NCBI GenBank assembly: GCA_013350335.1
Contig: CM023532.1
Location: 34,039,708 to 34,103,707 of the forward strand
From: Chimonanthus salicifolius
Taxonomy: Eukaryota > Streptophyta > Magnoliopsida > Laurales > Calycanthaceae
Direction of reading: 5' to 3'
Length of the DNA stretch: 64,000 nucleotides
Shown: one piece after another, positions 43,721 through 58,900 of the stretch
Layout: each line of letters starts with the position of its first letter
Position numbering within the stretch: position 1 is the stretch's first letter
Notes under the pieces: model-generated
Seen by the model: only the letters and a program-made list of their open reading frames with translations
Told to the model about the DNA's origin: nothing
Databases searched by the model: none
Program-made: the position numbers and the translations under genes

Positions 43721-46700
43721 TCAAATGGATGATGCGCCATCTCTCTTCCCTGCAAGGATCCTGGAGATCTGAAGACCTCTACTGAAGGCTTGATTGAAGA
43801 GCAATCGAGTCTGAAACTCTGACATGAAGGGAAACCATGACAATATGACTATGGGCATGAAGATGAGGAGCCCCATTACATAGTCATATGCTCTACCTAG
43901 CTCTTTGATGGAGTCAAAGAATCCTACAGCCCTCAGAAGGTTCTTGCATGCTTGGCCAATCTTGTGAAAAGAAAGAGAATCTTGTTAGCCATAAATTGGT
44001 AAATATAGCCTTTAACATAATAATTTGATTACAGATTGCAGAGAGATAACTCACAAGAATAATAGCCCACCCAGTGGGCATGAAGGCAAGTAAGCTGGCA
44101 AGCACGTCCGTTATAGTGAGACCACAGACGACAAAAAGGACAGTCATGACAGATACAAAGCCAAGGAAGAGAAGGCCTTTGAGGATTCTGAACATAAGTT
44201 GAAAATCGGTCCCAAACTTTCTTCTCCCCATTGATACCATCTGAATGCAACAAAAGTTTCAGAAAGCGTCAGATCATCATAGATGGGCACAGAGTGGAAA
44301 TAAAATAAGCTCATTGGATCATCATTGCTTCATCAGTTTCGCATTGATCTGCAAGATGCACATCTCAACTTCAATAACATCATTCTTGGGTTATTGTGAT
44401 GGTGAGAACCAAATTGTTCTGGGCCAAAGGACCAAGTCATCTATTATTTTTCTGAAAGGAAAACAATTGTTGGTAAATGGTTCCTGACAACGATCTTCCA
44501 ACAGGGGCCGCTAAATTTTTTTTTTTTGAAAAAAAATAAGAATCATGAAGATTCTTAGGGAATGGCCATCCATATCGAGACTCAACCCTCATAGAGGAAG
44601 ATTTTGACATCTTATCTTGAAAATGAACTTTGGGCAACTTGTATAGGATGTGTTCCACAGGTTGGATCTTGAAGTTCCATGTAATGAATAAACTATTTCT
44701 CTCGTCGTTAAAAAAAAAAAGGTAAGACCCACATTCGATGCTAAAACCATGCCAATGAAAATGGTTTTCCTATAGAAGTGCCCAATCTGGTGATACGATT
44801 TATGGTCAATGGAGAACAGATTTTTCAGCAAATAGAATGGTAGCAGGGTTTCACGACAGGCACTAACTTTCAGTGCCAATAAATGCTTTGGGAGATCATA
44901 GTAAATACCTTCAGAACTATTAGAGCAGTAAGCATAACGAGCCATGACAGTCCATAGACCTAATAAAGAAATGACAGTGTGAGGCAGGATATAGATTAAA
45001 AAGGAAAAAAGAATACGTTGCAGACGGGTATACAACATTACCAGCACACTCTTGCTATGATGAGCTATGTTAAGGTGGTACACAATTCCATACTGGTAGA
45101 TCAAGAAGCGTAATGCCAAGATAATCTCAATCACTAGGCCATGAATGTTGGTGTATTTTAAGTGTTCCTGTTCCTCATCCCACCAAGACTCCCAACTTCT
45201 ATCTGTTGCAATGCCAATTCCACCACGGTTGCCCATCCACCTTTTCCAGTCTGTCCAGTCATCCACCGTCTTTTGCCACTCAAATCCAGAAGGGTTGAAC
45301 ATAAAAGGTGCAAATAACCATGAGGCAACCAAGAACCACATGGAGAATGTTACAAATAGATACACACGCGAACTACGGTATGAATGACCATAGACTTCAT
45401 ATATAACCAACAGTATCATCAACTCCAATCCCTTTACAAAGTGACTTCGTGAGTACATCCTATAGTTCTCCGCAAACTTTTCATGAAAGACAACAAAACC
45501 ACGACCGGTGGGTCTATATTTAGCACCCCCGTGAAGGATTGTCCTGCCATAGTAATGGGCTTTGGTTCCTAGCTGGAATGTGAAGAAAACAGAGGCCATC
45601 TGCAGTTGCATGATTATAAATTCACCCAGGGCAGTGCGAAATCCTCTTTCTAGGCCAGTTTCCATAACCATTGGGAGAACCAGTAACAAGCCAAGCTGAA
45701 ATGCAGACTGGGCAGCCAAAGCTGTTTCAAGAGACTTGCTCTGCTGGACACTTGGATCCTCTAGAATGGCCCTCTCCAGACCACTAAGAACCAAATATAA
45801 GCGCCCATATAGGAATACATACACAGTGAGCACAGTAACCTGAAAACCAATGGATGTAAAATTTAAGCCCCAAACTTCAAAATCTAGGGAGACAATGAAT
45901 CAATGATGTTATTTGATAAAGCAAATTAGCTCAAAAAATTGAGCAAAGAAAGTCACATTCTCTCTTATTCTGTTTGCCTCAGTAGGGAAGTGGATATTGA
46001 TGTTGATATGATTATGTCCTAATTAGAGGCACAAGGCTCAACTATAGGTCAATGTGCACTTTCATTGCTAAAGTTTTACATGACCAGCAACATTATATTC
46101 AAGGTCATCCAATTTGGAAAAACAAATTTGAAAAATTCAATATTCTAACTTTATGTTTCTTCTTTTTTTGTTTTTGTTTAAAAAATAGAAATCAGTTGGT
46201 TAATAATAATTTTGTTCATAATCCTAGCTGGATTGGTCCAAGTGTAGAATCCAAAGTATGAAAGTCATTTCCAAAGCCTCACAAAACTATTAAACTAATT
46301 GAGCTTGTTAGAAAACAAAGATACACCAGACATTACAAGGTCAATCCTTATTACATCCAAGTGCTGGGGATATAGAAGGCACTGAAGAAGAAGAAAGAAA
46401 CAAAGATAAGAATTCAGCATCATACCATGCTACTGAAGTAGAAACCAACTGTGGTAAAGTAGAAGGATAACATCCTATAGAAGTCAAATCGTCGTCCTAG
46501 CCGATAAACATCACGACTTAGTGTCTGCTCCCCATTTCCATTTGCAACCTTAGCCTCAAATAGTGATATTTGCTTCATTCCCACATCACGCCCCTTTCCA
46601 ACTTGCATATATTCATGATGTGTTACAGTTCCTCCACGCAGAGTTGAATTGAACCCTGAAAACATTCACATGATTAATGCTCTACTGCACTTCATTTTCG

Positions 46701-49700
46701 TTCTATATAACAGAATGTATAAACTAACCTGAAAATATATCTTCGCTCAAATTAATGACTTTTGAAGCTTTACTTACACCACCTCTGGTTATGTGAAAGA
46801 TTCTGTCAAACACATCAGGATGACCATAGTGGAAACGGACCCTGTATGGTTTTAAGTAATAAAAAATACCAACAAAATTAGGTCGTCACACTAAGGAAAT
46901 AAGTATCTTAAATTCCCGATAAAAGCACAAATGGGTTAAGAAACAGAACTGGGAAGTATTTAAGAAACTTTCAGCGTAAAGAGTCCCATGCTGCTGAAGC
47001 AAGAACCCTTTGATAAGAATAACCACTACCACATTTGCATAACTTACATAAATAGATTCAGTTTCTTTGTTTCAACATCCTTCCAAACACAATAGTAGTC
47101 AAGCTAAAATGATGAAACTCGTATCTGATATAAGATGACAGCAAATTCAGCAATAGTGGCAGCCAAGAAATGCGTTCAGCTTCAACATGAATTTAATTAC
47201 TTATTTTTTGTTGCAACTTTTGGACTATCTGCGTACAGATTCTTAGCGTCTCAAGTGCATTCAATTCATAGATATATCATGATAAAAGGATAGAAGACCC
47301 ATATCACTCCATTGAGTGATAATCTGTGATTATCACAAGAGTGGATATATTATCGCATTTCCTGGGGTTGGTTCTCATTTCAAGTTCTCGAAGGACATTG
47401 GCATTTATTTGTTTGCCAACACAAATCTTTTCAAAATTTTATCCTAGTTTTCTTTTCACCAAAAGGAATCGCATCCTTACTTGAGAGGGTTAGCCAAAAT
47501 ACGTTGCCCAATAGTTACAAAACTAGTCTCTTGATTGGACATGAACCAAGCTAGAGATGAGACACTGCAAAATGAAAAGGAAAAGCAGTGTGTTGTAACA
47601 TCAAGCATACTCATCGTAATGGATTTTCCAAATTATGCAATTTATGTCAATTAATACGTGTCCTGCTAAAAAGAAAGATGTGAATAGTACTCATCAAGAA
47701 TAATCAAAGCATTCTAGGACCTGTGTGGAATGATCACCCATACACTAGTGTGCAATGTATTACCCTGCACCCTAGGCATGGGGCCCATCAAATAGGGTGG
47801 TTGTGGGTCCATTGGAAGGTTGTTCATTGAATTTGTAATCCACCAAAAACCTCTTTGATTGAATCAATCAAACCATGTTTTTAAAGGTTGAAAAGTTTAA
47901 ACATTTTAAAAAAAGTAATTTATACTGATAAAATTCTATAGAGCTTAAAAAATGTGACTTGATTGATTCAATCAAAGTGATTTTTATGGGCTCATATATA
48001 TTCAAAGAAGATCTTCTTAAAGGATTCACCACCGCTGCATTTGGTGAACACCATGCCTAGGTGTGTAGGGCAATACGTAGTGAGCATCCTTATAAACTTT
48101 TTATTTGTTTTTAAATTAAAAAATGAAAAAAAGAAGAAGAAAACAATGGAAGCATGATAAAGATATATCTCAATTTATAACTAACCTTCCAGTAAAAATA
48201 TGTTCCCTAAGACCCAATATTGTAGGTCTATGTCGCCTATGACGAGATCTCAAGAATTCTTGTAGAACATTCCTCATTTTGAAAGCTTCTTCAAGATAGC
48301 TATCCTAAAACAAGAAACATAAGGGGATTCAATGAATAACTCAATATACACCTAACCTAATCACCAAGTTTTTTTTTTTAACGGTAACCTAATCAACAAG
48401 TTAGATATGAAGAGTACCTGATTCATGTCTATGGTCTGAAGTGCTTCACCACGAGTAAAAATTATTGCATGGTTTTGATTTTCTGGCTTTCCTTCACCAA
48501 TAGTTGGAGGACCCGGCAGTTTAATCCGATAAATTTCCTAACAATACCATGTATCATTAATATTTTTATATAAATATCATACATATGGTTTGAGTAGAAA
48601 TAGCAATTGTTGAGCAAACATTAGCAATCTACGTTAGAGTGAAAAGGGTGAATCCAGAGTTGTTAACTTAAGAAGTTGAGTTATATAAGAGACAACTAGA
48701 ATCACTCATACCGGTCACTTTTCTTTATTTGCTTGATGGAACCAAACGATTAGGACCAAAGGGCATGATTGGCAACTTTTAGAATGGGAATGTGGCATCC
48801 CATGGGGCCACTGATCGCATAATAGAAAGGCGGGCATGTGGATAGCTATTAGATATAAATCCACTGAAATGGATGAATGAAACAAAATCAGACATGACAC
48901 GTCTTGTTCCAAAATCCCAATCGTCTGTCACCAAAAGTTGCATGTTATGCTAGCTTATTTGTTTTGATTCAATGTTATAGTCCTTGTCCAATGAAAAAGT
49001 AAAATTGCAAAATATGAAAAGCATAAGATAAAGAAGAGCTAGAAAGGGCATTCCCATTATTTTTTGTACCCATTGAGGCATTGAGAGAGAGAGAGAGAGG
49101 ATCCTATAAAAATGTGGATGTCCCAATCAAGGGCCTCATGGAAATGTGAGGAACGCCTCGAGGCATTAGAGGGCTTTTGCACTTAATTCATGTTAGGCAG
49201 GGCACAAGAAGACGTAAGGTGCCAAAATGTGATAATATCCTAAAAACTTAGCGAGTACTAAAATATAAATATCAAAGATAGTAGGTGCTCATGTAATAAT
49301 ATCATAAAATTATCTTATAAAAAAACTAGGCTTTAGCCATTTAGGGTAAAGTAAAAAGAAAGAGAAGAATAGATAGAGAGCCATTATATGTGTGTTTGAG
49401 AGAGAGAGAACCAAAAGAGAGTGCCAAGAGCAGTAGTAGGTGGCGGCGGTGGCAGACAGTAGCAGTGACAACTGGCAACAGAAACAGCGACGGTAGTAGC
49501 CACCAAAATAATAAAGATAAGGTTTTTTTCCCTGCTTCTGCATGTTCTTATTCTTCATCATCATCATTATTCTTCTTCTCTCTCTCTGAAAAACTTCTAT
49601 CTCTGTTTTCTTCTTCTTGACTGTACTCATTATTGTTCTTTTTTTTATTTCTTTTCTTTTTTTCCCTTCTCTTAACTTAAACCCACAACATTTGCAGTTG

Positions 49701-49899
49701 GCAGTTTACAAAATATAAGTACCTATGGATTAGCCATTTATGAAAAAACAATCATATTGTTTAAATATTGAAAAATTGTGATTGATTTTAAGGTTCTAGT
49801 CATATGATTTAATGACCAGGTTAAGACTTGATTTAAATCATTTGCATTATAGAACTGTCTAAAGCTTGGATACGAATGGCAATCGATATTTGGTGGATT

Positions 49900-49939
<40 letters not shown>

Positions 49940-52900
49940 ATGTAAAAAACTTGGTATATTGCTACATGCATCAATAGTATGAAAACAAGACAAAGATTTT
50001 ACTTAATGCATGTATTTGGGTCTATCTAATTATGCCTTGAATTTTTTTATTTTTCAGTTCTCATTGAGTGAATGATTTGTTTACTTAATGCACTATTTAA
50101 AATAATGTAATGTTTTGCATTTGTTAGGTATGAACTCTTTTGATTGGATTGGTGGTGGATGGATAATATGATAAATACATTTTAAAACACTATGATATGG
50201 TCGTTCAAATCATGACTTATTTGTGATTTTGACATTTTAGGCTTATGTTATTAATTTTTTATAGTCTGCACCTATGCTTTTACATTTGATGTGTTTTTAT
50301 ATATTTTGTCTTATTTAGTTGGTAGTGAGTAAAAAAAAGTAATGCATTTGTCATTATTATCTTAGAAATATCTTAGATATAGTTGTAAACAACTGCATTA
50401 TATTTTTGGTGTCATAACTCATAAGTATACATAATTAAATAATTACACATGTTTAAGAATATTAAAAAAAAGAGGCCCTAAAATAAAAAAAAGCCTACAC
50501 CTTGTGCCTTGAGTGTGCCTTGCACATTGACAAGTATGGATGAGCCTAACTTCTCCAATTTTCTCATATTTGACTTAAAACCAATTCTTTCACCGTAATA
50601 TAGAACATACCAACTTTTTCCCTACAGGGAGGGGTAAAATCACTCTTTGCTCGTCTTGTGAGTGCTAAATAGTGTTTCTCCCTTTGCCACTTTCACTAGT
50701 TTTCTCAACTTGTTTGTAACGCCCTGTTCTGCTAGCACAATATTGTTATCTTTGGGCCACACGGGCCCTCACAGCTTTGTTCTTAGAGCACTATCTCATA
50801 TTAGTGCCCACAAGGCCTTGTGCTAGAAGGGAGAGGTGCTCTCAAAAATATACCATGGCACTCCAAATCTCCTGGGCGGTATAGGACTTTCAACGCCCTC
50901 ACATCCACAGATGCAAAGCGCTCTCCCATACATGGGGTATCACAATCCACTCCCCTTAAGACCAGAGCCGTCCCCGACTCTGTCCAGAAACGCACCCACG
51001 AAAGTTGAAGCGTGCTCTGATACCACTTGTAATGCCCCATCCCTCCAGCGTATTATTGTTCGCTTTGGGCCCATAGGGGCCTTGCATTGGCAAGCCAAGA
51101 GTTGCTCCCGAAAAGGTCTTGTGCTAGAAGGAGGGAGGCATCCACATATATCTCAGAGAGGATTCAAGGAACTAGGAGATGTGGGGCTTTGGAACGCCCA
51201 ACCTGGCGATTTTCTCTCCTTAGCTCCCATCAGTGCCCTCTCCCTTCCGGAACAGGGGTATTACAAACCACCTCCTTAAAGCAAGAGCCGCTCTCGGCTC
51301 TGCACACAACACAGGGGTCCACAAACACGCCTACACCATCAGGCAGAGAGTTGAATCATTCTCTGATACCATTTGTAACGCCTCGACCTTCCAGCACAAT
51401 ATTGTCCGCTTTGGGCCCACACAGGCCCTCACGACTTTGTTTTTGGAGCACTATCCCATACTAGTGCCCAAAAAGGCCTTGTGCTAGAAGGGAGAGGTGC
51501 TCCCATAAATATACCATGGCACTCCAAATTTCTTGGACAGTATGGGACTTTCAACGCCCTCACATCCATAGGCGCAAAGCACTCTCCGGGTTATCACATT
51601 GTTAGAGATTTTCCTACTTCAATATACTTTCTTCTCTACCAAACATCTTGAGATTCTACAAATATTGCTAGAAGAGGCCTCCAATATGCTTTTATTAAGG
51701 TTTTCAATGACCAAGCCAGCTCTTGGGCTTTGCTAGATTGGCTTTAACTTGGGCACACTATTTGGCTTGACAAATCTAGCCAAGCCTATTTTATAATCTC
51801 CTAAGAGAATGAATTGAGATTGAACCAAGCCTTACTCATCTAGTAAACAACTCATGAAATGACTTAGCTAGGCTCAAGCTAAAGCTTGAACTTGGACCTC
51901 TTAGTCACTTTCAAGTATTCTCTTTTGATTTTTGTTTCTTTATTTGTAAGAAGGTTTTCATCGATCTTGGACCTCCCTTTTTTTTATTGTGGCAAAGTCA
52001 GCAAGGGGAGGAAGGGCCCTTTTTTTTAAACGATAAAAAGGTGAATTATATTAAATGAAAGAGAAGATACAAAAGGGAGTCTAAATCTTTAGACCCCAGA
52101 AGAAAATACAAGTATTAAAATACAAGAAAGCGAGCAAGATAAATCAAAATACAACTAGAGCCCTTGCTCTAAGAATACAATGTGAAAACCCCAAAGATGT
52201 CTTAACCCTTGAGATCTCAATAAAGTCTCATGGGCATCTCTGTCTATTCCATATTTGGCTAGACAGTCAGCGACTCTGTTTGCCAATCTCATAACAAGTG
52301 ACAAAGAAACCTCTCTTCCAGCACACAAGGTACTAATCTCCCTGGCTACTGTTACCAGTTTCCAAGGTAGTCGTTTCGATCCCCTTGCCCATTTGATTGC
52401 ATGTGTTGAATCCCCTTCAATTATTAACTTACCATAACCTACCCACAAAGTTAGGGCTCTCCTAATTGCTATCAGCTTCGTTTCGTTAGAGTCTCTAACC
52501 CCTATAGGTTCTGAAAAAACTAGCAAGAATGATCTATCAGAATACCTCAAAACTCCGTCTATCCTTGCAGGCCCCGGTTTGTCTCGGGAGGCCCCATCTA
52601 CGTTAAACTTAAACACTCCATTATTTAGGGGCGACCAAACTTCAAGTCTAATCTTTTTTCTATGCGTTCTTGATAAGCACTCTTCCCAAGAAGTATATAA
52701 ATCCATTAACCTAAGGCCTATAAATGCCAAATTGGTTTCCTACCAAGCACATAACCTCCATTTTGTTGTTTGGAGTATTTCATCTTCTTCTGATCTTTTG
52801 TTCTCAAAGATTCTCTGGTTTCTTTCTTTCCAAACTGACCAAAGGATGACTGAGGGAATTGTGTTCCATGCCAGCTTAAACTTAGGTCCCACTTTGGAAA

Positions 52901-55900
52901 TGACCCAGCTTTCCACGATTGACGTAAATGATCTATAGAGAACCCATGGTACTCTCATCAAGGAAGCAAATCTATTCCAAAGATTTCGCACGATTAAACA
53001 ACTTCCTAAAAATGGTCCACATCTTCCTCATGCTCTCCACAAAGAGGGCAGGAAAGGTCGTCGCTAGACACAGTAATTCCCCTCCAATTAAGTTCTACTT
53101 TGGACAAGATTTGTTTTTAAGGGCGCACCAAGTAAAAGACTGAACTCTTGGGTGGAGCAATTCCAGACCTCGCTGAAAAACTTGAGCACCTCCTATTGGT
53201 AGGCTCTTATAGTGCTAGTTGCCACCCCACTTTTCTCTAAATAAAAACCGGATGAGTCACCACCCCAAATTTTTTCATCTCCTATCCTCCAAAAGATGGG
53301 CACATTTCCAAGCAAAGCTCCAATTCCAATAAACTCTCTTGCTTGAAGATGCTAAGTTCTCTTTTAAAGTCTGTCTCCCACTTAGTGAGGCCCTCATCAA
53401 TCTTATAATAGTCCAAAACCTTCGCTTGCTTGTTTTTGGCTATCCAGAACAATCTAGGGTAAATTTCTTTTAAGGGTCTATCTCCTAACCAAAGATCGCT
53501 CTAGAAGAGGGTCCTGTCTCCCTTTCCTATTAGAATTTTCAACTTTTCTTTGAAAAGACCACCTACCTTGCCTTTGCCCAAACCTATCCTCCACCACGCC
53601 TTCAAAACTTGTGATCCTTTTCTTTCCACATCCTCCGAAGATTCCATTCATTTTCATTCTCCACCCTGTATCTAGCTACTAAAATCTTCCTCAACAAAGC
53701 ATTCTTCTCTCTTCCAAATCTCCAACGCCATTTACATAACAAAGCGTAGAGCGTGGTTCCTGATCCGTAAAGGCACTATTCTCAAGTCTCCTTCTCCTCT
53801 GGGTTTAGTGACCTTCGACCATCTAACCAGATGTACCTTTCTACTTTCCTCCTTGTCACCCCATAAGAAATTCCTAGAGAGTTGCTCCAATCTATTTACT
53901 ATTCCTTTGGGCATCTCAAAGATCAACATGTAGTACAAGGGTAGGTTAATTAAGACAGATATAATTAATGTAAGTCGACTTCCTAAAGACAAATAGTTTT
54001 TTCCCCAACCTGCTAATCTTCTCTACACCTTCTCAACCACCGGTGCCCAAAACCTTTTTGATCTAGCATTTCCTTCTATTGGCAACCCTAGGTATTTAAA
54101 AGGAAGTCCCCCTACTCCACAACTCACCTCTTCAGCTAAGCTATTTAAGGTATCCTGATCCATATCCACCTAAGCACCGAGACTAATTCAAAACACCTCA
54201 AAACGGCTTTGTAACCCATTACTTCCTCTCTTGATGCATCATATAAATATAATGAGGTTCAACTCATGCAAATATCTCCATCTTAAATGTGATCACATGC
54301 AATAATTAAAAAAAAAACATCTAATAAATGAAGAAATCAAATCTTTAAAGACTATTGATAGTTCGATTTCCAAAATATAAACAAATAAACATAGCAATAG
54401 ATCTTAACTACTGTGATAGAGATTCAAGAATCTTGAGCTTTCACATTGAACCTAAATTGGGATTTAGGCTTGAATTTGCTAATAAGTTTTTTCTCTTGGA
54501 TCCAAGCCTTCTCTTGCCATGTGACGCTCCAATTGATGAATGGATTTTAATGCAAATTCAACAATTGGGTCAAATGTGTGGTCATCATTTCTGGCTGCAT
54601 CAAACCTTCAGCCACCATAGTAAACAGAAAAGGAGATAATGTGCCTTTTCATATCTATCTTCAAGAGCATACCTTCCTCCCTAAGCCTTCTCTCAGTGTG
54701 GATTAGCTCGTTAGCAACAAGAACCCCATCGAGAATATGCTTATCACTACTTAATGCCCTTGACATCTCAGAAATAAAACTTGTATAAACATCCAACTAA
54801 ACTGATAGGCCTGTAGTGCTCCTCCCTTTTAGGAATTAGTGCAATGAAGGTATGCTTCACCTCTCTATTGACTATATCACTCTTAAAAAACTTTAAAACT
54901 GCATTCATAAAGGAATCCCTATTTATGGCCAAATTCTTTGTCACTTACAGCTTAAGATGTCACGTCTAACTATGTCAATCAACTTCCTAGTTGGGCTCCC
55001 ACTTTCATAGTACCTTGGACCAATGTTTTCAAAATCAAACTGGTAGCTGAACTGTTTTGGCCAATAATTTGGCTCAAACCAGTTAAGCCAACATATGTAC
55101 ACATGCAAAAGTGATTAAATGGGCTGAACTGGGGTCACTTTGGAGATCCCAAGGAAATGTTTTGAGCAGGATATGTATAGGGTCAAGTAGATATGTGATG
55201 GCTGAAGTTCTTGATGTGTCTTCTTGTGATTTTGGGGATGAAAATCTCAATGTTGCAATATTTTAGTTTTTTAATTTCTAATACCTTTCTTCCTTTAGGT
55301 AATTGATGAATGGAAAGCTTCACCACTCATGGCTTTTTGTTCTCTCCACACTGCCAATCTCTGTGAACTAGACACATCCCAGGTGGGACTCAGTTTAAAA
55401 ACCTGATTACAACTATCTACAAACAAGCATGCACGTACTCACAGAAAAAAAATAGAAGAGAGTATGTCTTTGGCAGTAGAGTACCTCATCCAACTTATCA
55501 TGTCCTTTAAGCAGAACAGAGTAATGAACTTTTTCTAATTTTCCATGCACTGTCTCTTCTCTCATATCTATGTAAGCAACACGCAGTGATGGATACCTGT
55601 AAATATTTTTTTGGATTGTGTGTTATTCAAAAAAAGTAACCAACAGATTTGCATCTAACCAATGACTAGTGCAAGCATCTTAAAGATTTCCATAGCTTAC
55701 GTTAACATCAGATTCAGAATGTTCTTGTAAGAGCTTTGATCTTTAGGATCAGCAGATTTCTTCATTGCTCCATAGACTTGACAGGAAACAACATAGGTAA
55801 ACTTCAAATCAGCCAGAGCTTCTGAACGTGCACGGAGTTCATGCTTCTCATCACGTATTCCAGACCAGATGCCAGGCAAAATCTCTGCAACATAAATCAT

Positions 55901-58900
55901 GATTCTAAAAGTCAATTGCTTTCTCAGATGAATAAGTGTTATGCTTGTTAAAGATAAAAATAATGAAAATGGTAAATGAACACTAGATAGGAATAATGGA
56001 AGTGGTAAATGAACACTAGATAGAAACAATGGAAGAGGCTCAGGTTTTGTGGCCTAGGTTTTTAGAATTGATGGGTGGCTCTTCAGTTTTAGGGGATTCA
56101 TGTGTTAATGGTTTGGAGAGTTGGCAAGTTTAGAAATTAGGGGGTACATGGAAAAGCAACTTGGAACACCATTCCGGCTGCTGCTTTATGGTCTTTGTGG
56201 AAGGAAAGGAATTTGCGGATTTTCGAGAATAAATATATTGGGGTGCCTGTCTAAAAATAAATATATTTGGGTGCCAGATATATCCGAATTTGCTAAATGG
56301 CATTGTGTGTGTGGCTATCGGTAAGTAAGGACTTTAGGGACTTCTAGTTATTGAATTTCTTTAGATCTTGGTAAGGGTGCATGGGAAGGAGACGTAGGCA
56401 AAATCAAATTAGGGAGATATGGTCTCCTCCTTCAAGTTGGTAAAAATTCAATGTTGACAGAAGCCATTAGAGGAAAACCTGGACCTACAGGGATTGGTGG
56501 AATGTTGAGGAACGAGAATGGGTGGCCTCTTTATTTTTTTCAAAACCAGTTGGTGTTAGGGATTCAAATGAAACTGAGTTATTGAGGATTAAGAAAGCTT
56601 CGGTTCTTTGGACGGATCACGGTCAAGGTAAGTTAATCATTGAAGGAGATTCGACAAATGCAATTAAGTGGATTGATGTTAGGAAGCAACATCCTTGGAA
56701 ACTTCTTTCAATGGTTAAGGAAATTTGGGTTTTATGCTCATCTTTGGACGTCTCCTTCGTTTTGGTTCGTCGATCAGCAAACATGTTGGCGGATTTCCTG
56801 GCTGACATTGGGGTGGACAGGGAGAGTGGAGGAGTTTTCTTTATGTGATTTAGAAGCTATTTGTTTCTAGTGGATCCCTATGTCTTTTTGTTTTTCCTTG
56901 GGCTGTTTTTGCCAATATGCGGTTGTTGGTTGTATATTTTTGGAGTATCCTTTTTTCAATGTTAACAAAGAAATTGTAAATATAAAAGAAAGTACAAATA
57001 GCAGGAATAAAAGACTTATACCCAAGAAAGAGACAATAAAAATATAAGAAAATATAAAGAAACCGTAAAACCCATAACCAAAATACAAATAATATTAAAT
57101 TAATTTATAAAAGTTAAATGAAGAAAACACCCTCTTCCCCTCCCACCTTGTGCTTTGCTAAAAAGTCTATGACGCTATTCGCCGACCTCCTAACCAACAC
57201 AAAAGATACATCTCTGCAATAATACAAAGCCTCAATCACTCTGGTTATTGCAACAAGTTTCCATGGAAGGCGTTTGAAGCCCTCAGTCCATTTAATTGCA
57301 TTCAGCGAATCTCCTTCTATTATAAGCTTCCCCCAACCATATCTCGCCTACAAAGACAAAGCTTTCCCAATCCCTAAGATCTGAGCCTTATTTGAATCCC
57401 TAACCCCCACTAAATCTCCTTCCTGGCTTACCTACTGCCCCCCAACCCAACCCCCCCTCCCTCTCCAAAAAAAAAAAAAAAAATCTTGGCTTACCCCTTG
57501 TTGCCCCATCTACATTGAGCTTAAAGAAAACTGGCAGAGGAGGAGACCAAACCTCCCTGACTAGACTTACCTCTCATACATCCCTCCCACGACCTACAGA
57601 AGTCCAACATGTTGCACCCCTTAAACTCCTTACTTGCCACTAGCCAAGCACAAATCCTCTCATTCAACTATGTTGCTTTCTTGTTGAATATTCTGAGATT
57701 CCTTTGCTTCCATATTGACCATAAGATAACTCTCGTGATAGTGTTCCATACGACCTTTGTCTTAGATCCTACTTTGGAAATACTCCAGCTCTCTACTATT
57801 TGATGCAGGACAATAGATAGGGTAACCCTAAATGCCTAAATGTAGATTAAATGGATGAAAATAATGCACCTTAAAACTAATATGAGGCTGAAATTAAAAT
57901 TAAAATAATACTTGCAACTAATTAATATAAAATAACCACACATAATCACGCAAATACAAGGAATACAAAGGAATAAATGGGTTAATGATGGTCCAATGGC
58001 AGTTTGGTAATTTAAGAAAAGAAAAACTAATAGCCACGTGAGTTACAAGTGAAATGGGCTACTCTTGGGACTTAAGCACATGATATAACTTAGGCTTTTA
58101 TTAAAATAAAAGGGTATAGGAATGGAAATAACTGCGATGGAGAGGAAGACTTGGGAAGGAAAGGCTTACGGCGGGAAGACGGAGGGCTTGGAAGGGAAAC
58201 GAAGGCACGGGAAGGGATTTTAGGAAGTGGCGACACAGGTAGTGGCTTTGGAGGGGAATGGTGATGGCAGTAGATGGGGTTAAGGAAGGGATTCAAAGGC
58301 CTTGGGACAGCAGTATGATGACTGTATGGTTAAATGTTGGCTTGGGAAAGGGGTCCAGAGGGCTAAAGGGCCTTTAAGGTCTTACACCAGTTCAAGGAAA
58401 GGGATTAGGGAAGTCAAGGAGGCAGCTAGAAAGGGGTTTTGGGACAGAGGCGGAAACCAGAGAGAGGGATTTGGGGTGACGGAAAGGTGGACAGGTAGTG
58501 GGGTTTGCTGGTGACGGTAGAGAAGGCTTGGACAAAGACTGCGAATGCAGATTTGGACAGCTCTGGGCTAAGGAAGAGTGGTGGCAGCAGTATGAGACTT
58601 TATGGATTTGTGCCAGAGGGAGGGTGGGTTATGGAAGATAACAACTAGGTTATGGAGGAAAGAAAAATAAAGAGAGAAGAAGATAGAGAAGAAGAGGTAC
58701 CTGGGCTTCTTGCCAATTCGATGGTTTCTCACCAACAAAACTCCATTCGAAGGGTACGTGAGAAAACTCTCAAAATCTTATTCATCATTCGTTAGTTTGC
58801 CTCAAGGATGCTACAACTTATATAGAACTCTTCATTTCTTAAAATAAAACATTAACTAAATAAAGTAATAAACAAAATAAAAACTAACTAAAACCAACCT

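Noticed and set aside
44437..44658. Coding exon between the callose synthase exons
   Set aside because: The expected protein is fully accounted for by exons 44909-44959 and 44055-44240 without it.
51087..51464. Open frames across the TRIM
   Set aside because: They run through LTR and primer-site sequence; TRIM elements are non-coding.
54355..54639. 94-codon plus-strand frame inside the LINE region
   Set aside because: No domain; lies within decayed RT sequence on the other strand.
58090..58514. Two short frames in the purine-rich part of the solo LTR
   Set aside because: Inside LTR boundaries, low complexity and no domain.
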